64,000 nucleotides of DNA, from the NCBI RefSeq assembly GCF_964204645.1, contig NC_134036.1, forward strand, positions 7,364,704-7,428,703. Direction: 5' to 3'. Below are positions 36,165 through 45,800 of this stretch, one piece after another. The DNA is from Tubulanus polymorphus. Taxonomy: Eukaryota > Nemertea > Palaeonemertea > Tubulaniformes > Tubulanidae. Each line of letters starts with the position of its first letter. Position 1 is the first letter of the stretch. A program made the translations under genes and the position numbers. Under the pieces are notes generated by a model. It had not been told where the DNA came from. It searched no databases and saw only the letters and a list, made by a program, of their open reading frames with translations.

Positions 36165-37880
36165 GTCCAGACTTAACCCTTTCGCTACGTGTGACGTTTT
36201 GGAAACGTCATATGAGTGACACTTGCTGTGCGTATGACGTTGTAGAAACGTCATGCACCTATTGATTTATAACTCGAACGCGTACACAGCAAACAGTATG
36301 GAAACGCATGTAAGACAAGATAGTAAGCTTTCTAAACAACAGATGGCGAAAATGCGTCAGTAGTTGGTGCTGTCAGCCTGTTGAGCACATGGTAATTTGC
36401 GCGGGATTGAGATGGCTCCCCACTTACGTACCTCTACCAGCGGAAAAGGATATCCCATATCAATTGAATTTCTTTCATCCACACCGTAGCATCAAACACC
36501 AAAGACTGAGATAGGCACTTGGGTGAAAAACTGAAAAAAAAAAATTTCTAACCCATCCTGACCCCCCCCCCCCCCCCCAACACGCCCCCCCTACAGAAAA
36601 GGCTGTTGGTATGATTTTTTACTGATTTTCACTAAATAACATCATAATCTTCGATAAAAACGCGAAAAATCGGGGTTAAAAACAATTTGAAAAAAATCGA
36701 ATTTTTCGGAAAATACCTTACGTAGGGGGCGGTGCAAGCGTGTACGCAGCGAAAGGGTTAAAGGGAAGTGTAGAGCACCGAGTATCAAGGTCTCGAACGA
36801 GAACGGTTATAGTGGATTTTGCTATATGCGTGGAGAAGGTGCCCAGGCGGTTCGGTTTCGCGTACGCGTTCCGACTGCGTCAGTCGATCGTGGCCGGTCA
36901 ACGACCGGTCCGCGGCGGCCTTCCCCGTAGGATACGCTAACTGCAAGACGCCTCGCCAGGTCGCGAAGCTACCTCCGGGAGCCTCCTTCAAAACGGCGGT
37001 GGTGCGCGCGTCCGTTGTCTCGTCGAGAGACGCGGACGGACTCGATAGGTCGGATACGGTGGTCGCTCGCGCGTTCGTCTCCGCTCCGGCGGGGTCGGAC
37101 GCTCAAAGCTTTTTCTGTTGACGAGTGCTGGCGTCGTTCGTTGTCGAGCGTCGTTCGTAAACTCTACATGGTCGCGTCTCTGAGCTGGTCGCCGCCGCCG
37201 CCGCGGTGGCGTCCGGGATGTTCGATTACCTTCCACTATCCTCGATTTTCGTGCGTGTGGGGCCGCGCGTTTCTGTAGTGAGGTTTTTTGTCCGCGTTCG
37301 GGAGAGTAAGTTCGCACCGATGATGGGCGCGCCGAGCAGTGAGGGTGCAATGCAATGACTCGTGCCCTAGGAGTGTTCCTAAAAGGTCGTTCGCTGTGCA
37401 CCGTCGAATGTACGCGTCCGACCTATACCCCCGTCCGACCTAGACCAAAGCTGTCCTGTGGGTCGGCCCGAACGCTATGGATCGAATTCCGAACGCCAAG
37501 TTTTCGCGTTAGGTTGAGTTATCGAGTATCGGCTATGACCATATTGTGGACTTGCGTTCGCGCTCGTACGGTACGGCGTCTAGAAATAAGTCGTAACAAT
37601 CGCGGCTCTCGTCGCAAATTGACCGAAGAAGGATCGAGCGGGGTGCGTGCTGACGGGCCGAGTCCAACTCGGGCCTTCGTCGGTATGCGTAATCCGCCGT
37701 CGGGGCGTCTGGCTTCGCCGAAGTGTACGCTGGCGTTGCCTGGCAGTTCCCGTCGGTGGAAGGTCTCTTTCGCTGGTCTGCCGAACGGCGTCTAAGATTA
37801 AGTCGTAACAATCGCGGCTCTTGTCGCAAATTGATCTAGCGGTGCTCTGCGTGCTCGGACCCGCATAAAAGGTGATAGTC
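36165..37880 (+). repeat. GC-rich tandem unit 3, interrupted by a MITE
   Basis: The unit begins GTCCAGACTTAA at 36165, is split by the 581 bp element at 36177-36757, and continues as TTAAAGGGAAGTGTAGAGC. Beyond that it follows unit 2 closely until about 37870, where the single ~82 bp subrepeat of the other units is replaced by a long array of them. Confidence 0.88.
36177..36757. mobile_element. piggyBac-type MITE with TTAA target duplication
   Basis: A 581 bp insertion flanked by TTAA on both sides (36173-36176 and 36758-36761). The ends are inverted: CCCTTTCGCTACGTG on the left and, read from the right, CCCTTTCGCTGCGTA. TTAA duplication and CCC termini are hallmarks of the piggyBac superfamily. 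The element has no open frame of note, so it is non-autonomous. The interior holds two short dyads (TGACGTTTTGGAAACGTCA near 36191 and ATGACGTTGTAGAAACGTCA near 36234), a C17 homopolymer near 36562-36578 and A-rich stretches. Unit 2 (34886-34889) shows the same site unoccupied. Confidence 0.88.
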
Positions 37881-38842
37881 TCTGCGTGCTGGGTTACGGT
37901 CCCCGCGTTAACGGAGTTGGTCGCCGCGTTAACGTTACTGGTCTCCGCTTAGGCGGACCGCATCTGCGTGCTGGGTTACGGTCCCCACGTTAACGGAGTT
38001 GGTCGCCGCGTTAACGTTTATAGTCTCCGCCTAGGCGGACCGCATAAAAGGTAAAAGGTGATAGTCTCTGCGTGCTGGGTTACGGTCCCCGCGTTAACGG
38101 AGTTGGTCGCCGCGCTAACGTTACCGGTCTCCGCTTAGGCGGACCGCATCTGCGTGCTGGGTTACGGTCCACACGTTAACGGAGTTGGTCGCCGCGTTAA
38201 CGTTTATAGTCTCCGCCTAGGCGGACCGCATAAAAGGTAAAAGGTGATAGTCTCTGCGTGCTGGGTTACGGTCCCCGCGTTAACGGAGTTGGTCGCCGCG
38301 TTAACGTTACCGGTCTCCGCTTAGGCGGACCGCATCTGCGTGCTGGGTTACGGTCCCCACGTTAACGGAGTTGGTCGCCGCGTTAACGTTTATAGTCTCC
38401 GCCTAGGCGGACCGCATAAAAGGTAAAAGGTGATAGTCTCTGCGTGCTGGGTTACGGTCCCCGCGTTAACGGAGTTGGTCGCCGCGTTCACGTTACCGGT
38501 CTCCGCTTAGGCGGACCGCATCTGCGTGCTGGGTTACGGTCCCAACGTTAACGGAGTTGGTCGCTGCGTTAACGTTACTGGTCTCCGCATCTGCGTGCTG
38601 GGTTACGGTCCCCACGTTAACGGAGTTGGTCGCCGCGTTAACGTTTATAGTCTCCGCCTAGGCGGACCGCATAAAAGGTGATAGTCTCTGCGTGCTGGGT
38701 TACGGTCCCCGCGTTAACGGAGTTGGTCGCCGCGTTAACGTTACCGGTCTCCGCTTAGGCGGACCGCATCTGCGTGCTGGGTTACGGTCCCCACGTTAAC
38801 GGAGTTGGTCGCTGCGTTAACGTTACTGGTCTCCGCTTAGGC
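37881..38842 (+). repeat. ~82 bp subrepeat array, 11 copies in ~186 bp dimers
   Basis: The subrepeat reads TCTGCGTGCTGGGTTACGG, CGTTAACGGAGTTGG, TCGCCGCGTTAACGTT, then CTCCGCTTAGGCGGACC or CTCCGCCTAGGCGGACC. GGGTTACGGT occurs 11 times. Two subtypes alternate, one with TTACTGGTCTCC or TTACCGGTCTCC, one with TTTATAGTCTCC followed by GCATAAAAGGT(AAAAGGT)GATAGTC, giving dimer starts at 37881, 38067, 38253 and 38439 (exactly 186 bp), then 38697. Each copy has a GTTAACG...CGTTAAC inverted pair and a TCCGCCTAGGCGGA-type palindrome. Single copies sit at the ends of units 1 and 2. Confidence 0.9.
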
Positions 38843-39050
38843 GAGAACGGTCTACAGAGTCTTAACAGAGTCAGTAACTTTGCAATTTTCGAGGCTTGCC
38901 TTCTTTCTGAGAGGCGTCGAGCGGGGCTTCGGCCGAAAGCGCGTCTTGACGGCGGCGCTTTCTTCCTTTTTGATGGCGTGCGTGGCTGGCTGGCTGGCTG
39001 GCGGGCGTAGAATTCTCGGCGTAGACGGGTATCCGGTATCGAGAACAATC
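38843..39050. other. GC-rich transition, apparently single copy
   Basis: About 200 bp after the subrepeat array, with GAGCGGGGCTTCGGCCGAAAG (dyad CTTCGGCCGAAAG) and a GGCT run at 38985-39001. After about 39050 composition falls sharply to AT-rich. No gene or known element recognised. Confidence 0.5.
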
Positions 39051-39175
39051 TAACAAATTAGATAGTGTAACTGAATGCGTTTCTTTACTGAATAATTTTG
39101 ATAATCTAGATCTTAAAAATTGTTTCAATTCAAAATTAAGATTTCTTTTTGATAACTATTATCTGTTCACCATTG
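39051..39175. other. AT-rich stretch, nothing recognised
   Basis: AT-rich sequence between the GC-rich transition and the decayed peptide on the minus strand. A short continuation of the decayed peptide's pattern (Y-Q-K-E) can be read on the minus strand past stop codons at about 39130-39170; otherwise it is featureless. Confidence 0.4.
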
Positions 39176-39331
39176 TCACGAGTATTCTGGGTTATAATCT
39201 GGGTGATTTTCTCTCCATTCCTTTTGATAATCTGGATTATTTGCTCGATGTTGTTTATTCATTTCTTTAACACAAGTTCTACAATGACTTTGCTTACCAT
39301 CTTTCTGAGTTTTATCATTATAATATTCCGA
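39176..39331 (-). pseudogene. Decayed zinc-binding-like peptide with Y..EW..N..Y repeats
   Basis: A 51-codon open stretch on the minus strand with KDGKQSHCRTCVKEMNK, a C-x2-C zinc-knuckle-like pair, followed by a repeated pattern NNPDYQKEW then NHPDYNPEY. The pattern continues weakly past two stop codons downstream, as expected of a decaying gene. Small zinc-binding proteins with such tyrosine-rich repeats occur in large DNA viruses, phages and some mobile elements, but I cannot name a family. It lies on the same strand as, and 3' of, the polymerase fragment, so it may come from the same element. It starts after a stop codon with no clear initiator, so both ends are arbitrary. Confidence 0.35.
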
Positions 39332-39489
39332 TTATGATTATAATTATTATGATTATAATATTCAATTCACGTTATTATATTATTTCATTATAGTAAATAT
39401 ACTATTTGTAATATCAATAGTTTGTGATTGTTCCATTTATTATACATATTTTTTACTAAAATTGATTTACATGTATAGAACCCTGTTCA
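39332..39489. other. AT-rich spacer
   Basis: Strongly AT-rich (repeated ATTATAAT and GATTATAAT), between the polymerase fragment and the decayed peptide. Nothing recognised. Confidence 0.4.
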
Positions 39490-41520
39490 TTATTTCATTT
39501 TCTTTATCCTCTTCCCTTTTGAACTTGAAGTATATATATTAGATCGAATTCCAATGAACTCTATCATTTCTTCACCACCTAATTCATCCTTTAACTTCCT
39601 AGGAACTTTTTTATTATCATTGTTAAACAATTCATGATTTTTAGGGTAATAACTAAAGTCGAAATGATGTTTTGATGTTTGTAAATCATCTGTTATATTA
39701 TTAGTTTTTATCAATAATATGTAAGAATCTGTATCAAAATATAAGATTTCTATAATATGCTTTTCTCCAAAATGAGGTTGTAATACGTTATAGTAAAATT
39801 CATACATTAATAATTTTGATATTTCTCAAACTGAAGCACCAACATAAATTGGTTTATTAAATTTCATAGAAGTTCTCCTCATTTTAACTGCAGCTAAATT
39901 CTCATCAAATATTCTGTTACCAATAAATTTAGGATATGTTTGTAAATTCCTAATTCTTTTACCATTACTAACTCAATATCAATTCTATTTCTGATATTTT
40001 CTCTGTTTGGTGTTTATAATCTATATATTTTTCTAACCATTTAGATTGACTAAATGAAATACTTTTTTAGAATCATTCCTTAATTCACATAGAATTTTAA
40101 AATTCTATAATCTACTACATAACTATAATACCTTCCTGAGTTACCATTAACTTTTCTGTATGAATATGATTTTCAGGTTTAATTCTTTTTTGATAATTTG
40201 ATAATCCTTTTTGTGTTACAGTTTTATGTTCGGGGCAGTAAGCTAGATTTCTAGATTTAAATTTTTTATGTTCAGGATATTCCAAGTCTACAACAAAACA
40301 GTAACCAGTAAGTGAATCATCTGCAATATCTAGAATTATTTTCTTCTAATCAAATTTATCAACATTTTCGTGCTGTAAAATTTCAGTTATTTGAAATACT
40401 CCAAAAGGCTGTGGTTCCATCATTGCCCAACCATATAGATTATTTGCATCTATATATAGAAACTTATATCCAGGATTATCATTTACATTGAAATATGTAT
40501 CACCTAATACACCTGAAATACCTCCTCTTATACATTTTTCAAATAATGATAATTGATCTATATTTGTTAATAAATCCATTTTTATAACTGTAAATTTTAA
40601 ACCACAATCCCAAGTTAAACATGGACTCGAATAAGAATGAAATGGATCAATATTGAAATATTTTAGATTTACATCTCTATACCTTTCAAATATATCAGTA
40701 AATGATAATACATCTGATTTTAAATATAAATCTACTAATTGTCCATGAGTTTTTATTTTGAAATGATTCCAAATATTCAATGTTCTATTATAAACTCCCT
40801 CTTTAACATATTCGGATCTTAATTCATCATAAAATTGTTCTTTTAATAATTCAGTTATGTTAAAATCATTATGCGATTTATAAAATGAATATGGAATCGC
40901 GCCTTTATATTTCATTAATTGAAAATCATCATTATTTGGATATTGTTGTTTTAATATTTTTAATTCATCACCAACTAATGATTTTGATAAATCATCTAAT
41001 GAACTACTTAATAATGTATATGAATCTATAAATCTTAGACATCCAAATTGGAAAGATATTTAAATCTCAGATGTTTTAGCTAACATTTTAAATCTATAAG
41101 TTGGTATTTTAGCAACATCTTTTGATCTATTTGAATTTAATCTTTCTATTTCATTATTGATTTCTTCTATTTTATAACATAGTTGCTTGATGAATAAATG
41201 AGCATCATATCCTGATAAATTATGAAATATAACTAGAACAAAATTGATTTTCTTAGCTTGTAAATTACAATTCTCATGTGCTGCACCTCTAAATTTACCA
41301 TTCAAATGATCAAGATCTCTTACTATTTTATCAGATGAATAGAATACTTGATTACAATAATTACATTTATCTGCAAAATCAAATTCTTCTTTATCTTGTT
41401 CTGTCATTATAATTTCTATATTAGTATCTAATAATTCATTGAATTTCATTTCATATTCAATTAATAAGTCACAAAACTGATTGATAACATTTTCATTTCT
41501 ATAATCATAATATTCACTTC
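39490..41520 (-). pseudogene. Protein-primed DNA polymerase B fragment (Polinton/Maverick type), broken
   Basis: A remnant of a family B DNA polymerase of the protein-primed type found in Polinton/Maverick elements and related virus-like elements. In coding order on the minus strand: a zinc-binding insert (C-x2-C near 41350-41370, then a DLDHLNGKFRGAAH-like segment near 41280-41320), exonuclease motif FHNLSGYDAH near 41200-41229, an RFIDS-type segment near 41035, palm motif A as DANNLYGW (Asp at 40448-40450), and motif C as DTDS (39724-39735). Motif B, expected between them, is missing through an apparent deletion near 39990-40020. In-frame stops are visible at about 41060, 40346 and 39826, with frame changes near 40140 and 40070. 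The N-terminal part is cut off at the LINE junction at about 41520, and the C terminus ends early. It is non-functional as it stands. Confidence 0.85.
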
Positions 41521-42829
41521 CCAGGCAGGGGCCGACATAGGGAGTGACCATGACCTTGTCTTAGCTTCAATGACTTTGAGGCTGAAGAATATACCGAACA
41601 GAAACAATGGCACGTACAAGTTCAACTTAGAGAGGCTACATACGCCTGAAGTAAAGGAAGCCTTCCAAATTGCTATTGGTGAAAGATTTGCCCCTTTGCT
41701 TGAACTAGAAGAGACTGCACAAGAACTCAGCGTGAAAGCAAGAACTGTTATACTAGAATCAGCAGAAGAGGTCATTGGTAGAAGGAAGAAGGTCAAACAT
41801 CCTTGGATGACTCAACAACTACTTGCCAAGTGCGATACTCGCAGACTTCTCAAATCCAAGCGCTTCAATTCCCCTGAAGATGCAGAATCACATAGAAGCA
41901 TCAACAAGGAGGTGAAGAAAGAAGTCAAGGACGCCAGTGGCTTGAGGGAAGATGTACCTCAAAGTCGCTGGCGGGAGTACTGATCTGATCTGTATAACTA
42001 TCCGATAACAGCAGAAGCTGCAGTTATCGACGAACTCAAGAACCAGACAGCTGAGGAAAATGGAGATTCAGAACCAGTGATCTTGGAGGCTGAAGTCGAG
42101 GCAGCAGTCAAAAGCCTAAAAGCAGAAAAATCCCCTGGTGTCGACAGCATCCCAGCTGAATTACTGAGAAATGGTGGTCCCACTCTGATCAAGTTGTACA
42201 CAACCATTTGCAACCAAGTTATGGCAACAGGTGAATGACCAGAGGACTGGTGTAAGTCACTAGTGGTCCCCTCCAGAAGAAAGGAAGTGCCAGGAGATGC
42301 GAGAATTATAGAACTATAATAAGCCTGATAATCCACCCGAGCAAGATCCTTCTTAAGGTGCTCCTCAATCGCCTTCAACCGCAGGCTGAAGCCATTCTGG
42401 CTGAAGAACAAGCTGTCTTTAGAAGAGGCAGGTCGACCACGGAGCAGATATTATTTAACCTGAGAATTATATGCGAGAAGTATAGAGAGCTAGGAAAGCT
42501 AGTGTTCCACAGTTTTGTCGACTACAAAAAATGCTTTGATCGTGTGTGGCATGACGGACTGTGGGCAGTAATGAGGAAGTTCAACATCAGCAGAGGCATT
42601 GTCAATGCAATAGAATCTCTATACAAGGTCTCCAGGAGCATGGTCCAACTTGGAAGCGAACTGAGTGACTGTTTTCCAACATCCGTCGGTGTACGACAAG
42701 GTTGCTTACTGTCACCAACCGTCTGCAACATCTTTCTTGAGAACATCATGCAAGAGGCCCTCACCGAGCACAGTTCACCAATATCTGTTGGAGGCTGAGT
42801 CGTCGACAACCTACGCTTTGCTGATAGTC
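41521..42829 (+). pseudogene. LINE fragment: endonuclease end plus partial reverse transcriptase
   Basis: A remnant of a non-LTR retrotransposon of the AP-endonuclease type, RTE/CR1-like by its motifs; the clade is not certain. It opens inside the last endonuclease motif (GADIGSDHDLVL, 41528-41563), runs through the linker, then reverse transcriptase motifs: EKSPGVDSIPAELL (about 42125-42166), EEQAVFRRGRSTTEQI (about 42400-42450), motif A FVDYKKCFDRVWHDGLW (about 42513-42563), GVRQGCLLSP (about 42690-42718), and NLRFAD (about 42808-42825), where it stops before the second catalytic Asp. Breaks: in-frame TGA at 41981, 42236 and 42796 and a frameshift near 42270-42290. It is truncated at both ends by junctions to the polymerase fragment and to satellite B. 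Confidence 0.9.
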
Positions 42830-45800
42830 CGAAGCACAATTCGGTCCGAAAACGTCGTTCAGCGCGAGAAAAGACGTTTTCTCATCAACATCTCCCCGTA
42901 TCGGACAAATGAAAATGACGATCCGAAAACGCACTCAAATCGACGGGAAAAGCACATTTCGGTCCGAAAACGTCGTTCAGCGCGAGAAAAGACGTTTTCT
43001 CATCAACTTCTCCCAGTATCGGAAAAATGAAAATGACGATCCGAAAACGCGCTCGAATCGACGGGAAAAGCACATTTCGGTCAGAAAACGTCGTTCAGCG
43101 CGAGAAAAGACGTTTTCTCATCAACTTCTCCCCGTATCGGAAAAATGAAAATGTCGACGCCCAAACGCTCTGAAATCGACGGGAAAAGCACATATCGGTC
43201 CGAAAACGTCGTACAGCGCGAGAAAAGACGTTTTCGTATCGAATATTCCCCCTATCGGAAAAACGACAATGCCGATGCGTAAAAGCGCTCAAATCGTCAG
43301 GAAAAGCACTTTTCGACGCGAAAAGGTCGTTCAGCGCGAGAAAAGACGTTTTCGTATCGAATATTCCCCCTATAGGAAAAACGACAATGCCGATGCGTAA
43401 AAGCGCTCAAATCGTCAGGAAAAGCGCTTTTCTACCCGAAAACGTCGTTCAGCGCGAGAAAAGACGTTTTCGTATCGAATATTCCCCCTATCGAAAAAAC
43501 GACAATGCCGATGCGTAAAAGCGCTCAAATCGTCAGGAAAAGCACTTTTCGACGCGAAAACGTCGTTCAGCGCGAGAAAAGACGTTTTCTCATCAACTTC
43601 TCCCCGTATCGGAAAAATGAAAATCTCGACGCCCAAACGCTCTGAAATCGACGGGAAAAGCAAATTTCGGTCCGAAAACGTCGTTCAGCGCGAGAAAAGA
43701 CGTTTTCTCATCAACTTTTCCCCGTATCGGAAAAATGAAAATCTCGACGCCCAAACGCTCTGAAATCGACGGGAAAAGCACATTTCGGTCGGAAAACGTC
43801 GTTCAGCGCGAGAAAAGATGTTTTCTCATCAACTTCTCTCCGTATCGGAAAAACGACAATGCCGATGCGTAAAAGCGCTCAAATCGTCAGGAAAAGCACT
43901 TTTCGACGCGAAAACGTCGTTCAGCGCGAGAAAAGACGTTTTCTCATCAACTTCTCCCCGTATCGGAAAAATGAAAATGACAATCCGAAAACGCGCTCAA
44001 TTCGACGGGAAAAGCACATTTCGGTCCGAAAACGTCGTTCAGCGCGAGAAAAGACGTTTTCTCATCAACTTCTCCCCGTATCGGAAAAATGAAAATGTCG
44101 ACGCCCAAACGCTCTGAAATCGACGGGAAAAGCACATTTCGGTCCGAAAACGTCGTTCAGCGCGAGAAAAGATGTTTTCTCATCTACTTCTCTCCGTATC
44201 GGAAAAACTACAATGCCGATGCGTAAAAGCGCTCAAATCGTCAGGAAAAGCTCTTTTCGACGCGAAAACGTCGTTCAGCGCGAGAAAAGACGTTTTCTCA
44301 TCAACTTCTCCCCGTATCGGAAAAACGACAATGCCGATGCGTAAAAGCGCTCAAATCGTCAGGAAAAGCACTTTTCGACGCGAAAACGTCGTTCAGCGCG
44401 AGAAAAGACGTTTTCTCATCAACTTCTCCCCGTATCGGAAAATCGACAATGCCGATATGTAAAAGCGCTCAAATCGTCAGAAAAAGCACTTTTCGACCCG
44501 AAAACGTCGTTCAGCGCGAGAAAAGACGTTTTCGTATCGAATATTCCCCCTATCGGAAAAACGACAATGCCGATGCGTAAAAGCGCTCAAATCGTCAGGA
44601 AAAGCACTTTTCCACCCAAAAACGTCGTTCAGTGCGAGAAAAGACGTTTTCGTATCGAATATTCCCCCTATCGGAAAAACGACGATGCCGATGCGTAAAA
44701 GCGCTCAATTCGTCAGTAAAAGCACTTTTCGACCCGAAAACGTCGTTCAGCCCGAGAAAAGACGTTTTCGTATCGAATATTCCCCCTATCGGAAAAACGA
44801 CAATGCCGATGCGTAAAAGCGCTCAAATCGTCAGGAAAAGCACTTTTCGACGCTAAAACGTCGTTCAGCGCGAGAAAAGACGTTTTCTCATCAACTTCTC
44901 CCCGTATCGGAAAATCGACGATGCCGATGCGTAAAAGCGCTCAAATCGTCAGAAAAAGCACTTTTCGACCCGAAAACGTCGTTCAGCGCGAGAAAAGACG
45001 TTTTCGTATCGAATATTCCCCCTATCGGAAAAACGACAATGCCGATGCGTAAAAGCGCTCAATTCGTCAGTAAAAGCACTTTTCGACCCGAAAACGTCGT
45101 TCAGCCCGAGAAAAGACGTTTTCGTATCGAATATTCGCCCTATCGGAAAAACGACAATGCCGATGCGTAAAAGCGCTCAAATCGTCAGGAAAAGCACTTT
45201 TCGACGCTAAAACGTCGTTCAGCGCGAGAAAAGACGTTTTCTCATCAACTTCTCCCCGTATCGGAAAATCGACAATGCCGATGCGTAAAAGCGCTCAAAT
45301 CGACGGGAAAAGCACATTTCGGTCCGAAAACGTCGTTCAGCGCGAGAAAAGACGTTTTCTCATCAACTTCTCCCCGTATCGGAAAAATGAAAATGTCGAC
45401 GCCCAAACGCTCTGAAATCGACGGGAAAAGCACATTTCGGTCCGAAAACGTCGTTCAGCGCGAGAAAAGATGTTTTCTCATCAACTTCTCTCCGTATCGG
45501 AAAAACGACAATGCCGATGCGTAAAAGCGCTCAAATCGTCAGGAAAAGCACTTTTCGACGCTAAAACGTCGTTCAGCGCGAGAAAAGACGTTTTCGTATC
45601 GAATATTCCCCGAATCGGAAAAACGACAATGCCGATGCGTAAAAGCGCTCAATTCGTCAGTAAAAGCACTTTTTGACCCGAAAACGTCGTTCAGCCCGAG
45701 AAAAGACGTTTTCGTATCGAATATTCCCCCTATCGGAAAAACGACAATGCCGATGCGTAAAAGCGCTCAAATCGTCAGGAAAAGCACTTTTCGACGCGAA

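Noticed and set aside
33833-37401. A 137-codon minus-strand frame and 87/146-149-codon plus-strand frames repeated in each GC-rich unit
   Set aside because: The units are near-identical duplicates, so conservation of the frame carries no information. The frames overlap each other on both strands and have compositional, low-complexity residues.
39149-39337. Hydrophobic 62-codon plus-strand frame as a membrane protein
   Set aside because: It is the antisense of the decayed CxxC and tyrosine-repeat peptide. Isoleucine and phenylalanine richness follows from AT-rich antisense sequence.
41461-41796. Minus-strand 111-codon frame opposite the LINE start
   Set aside because: It crosses the LINE/polymerase junction and is the shadow of the LINE coding strand; no motif.
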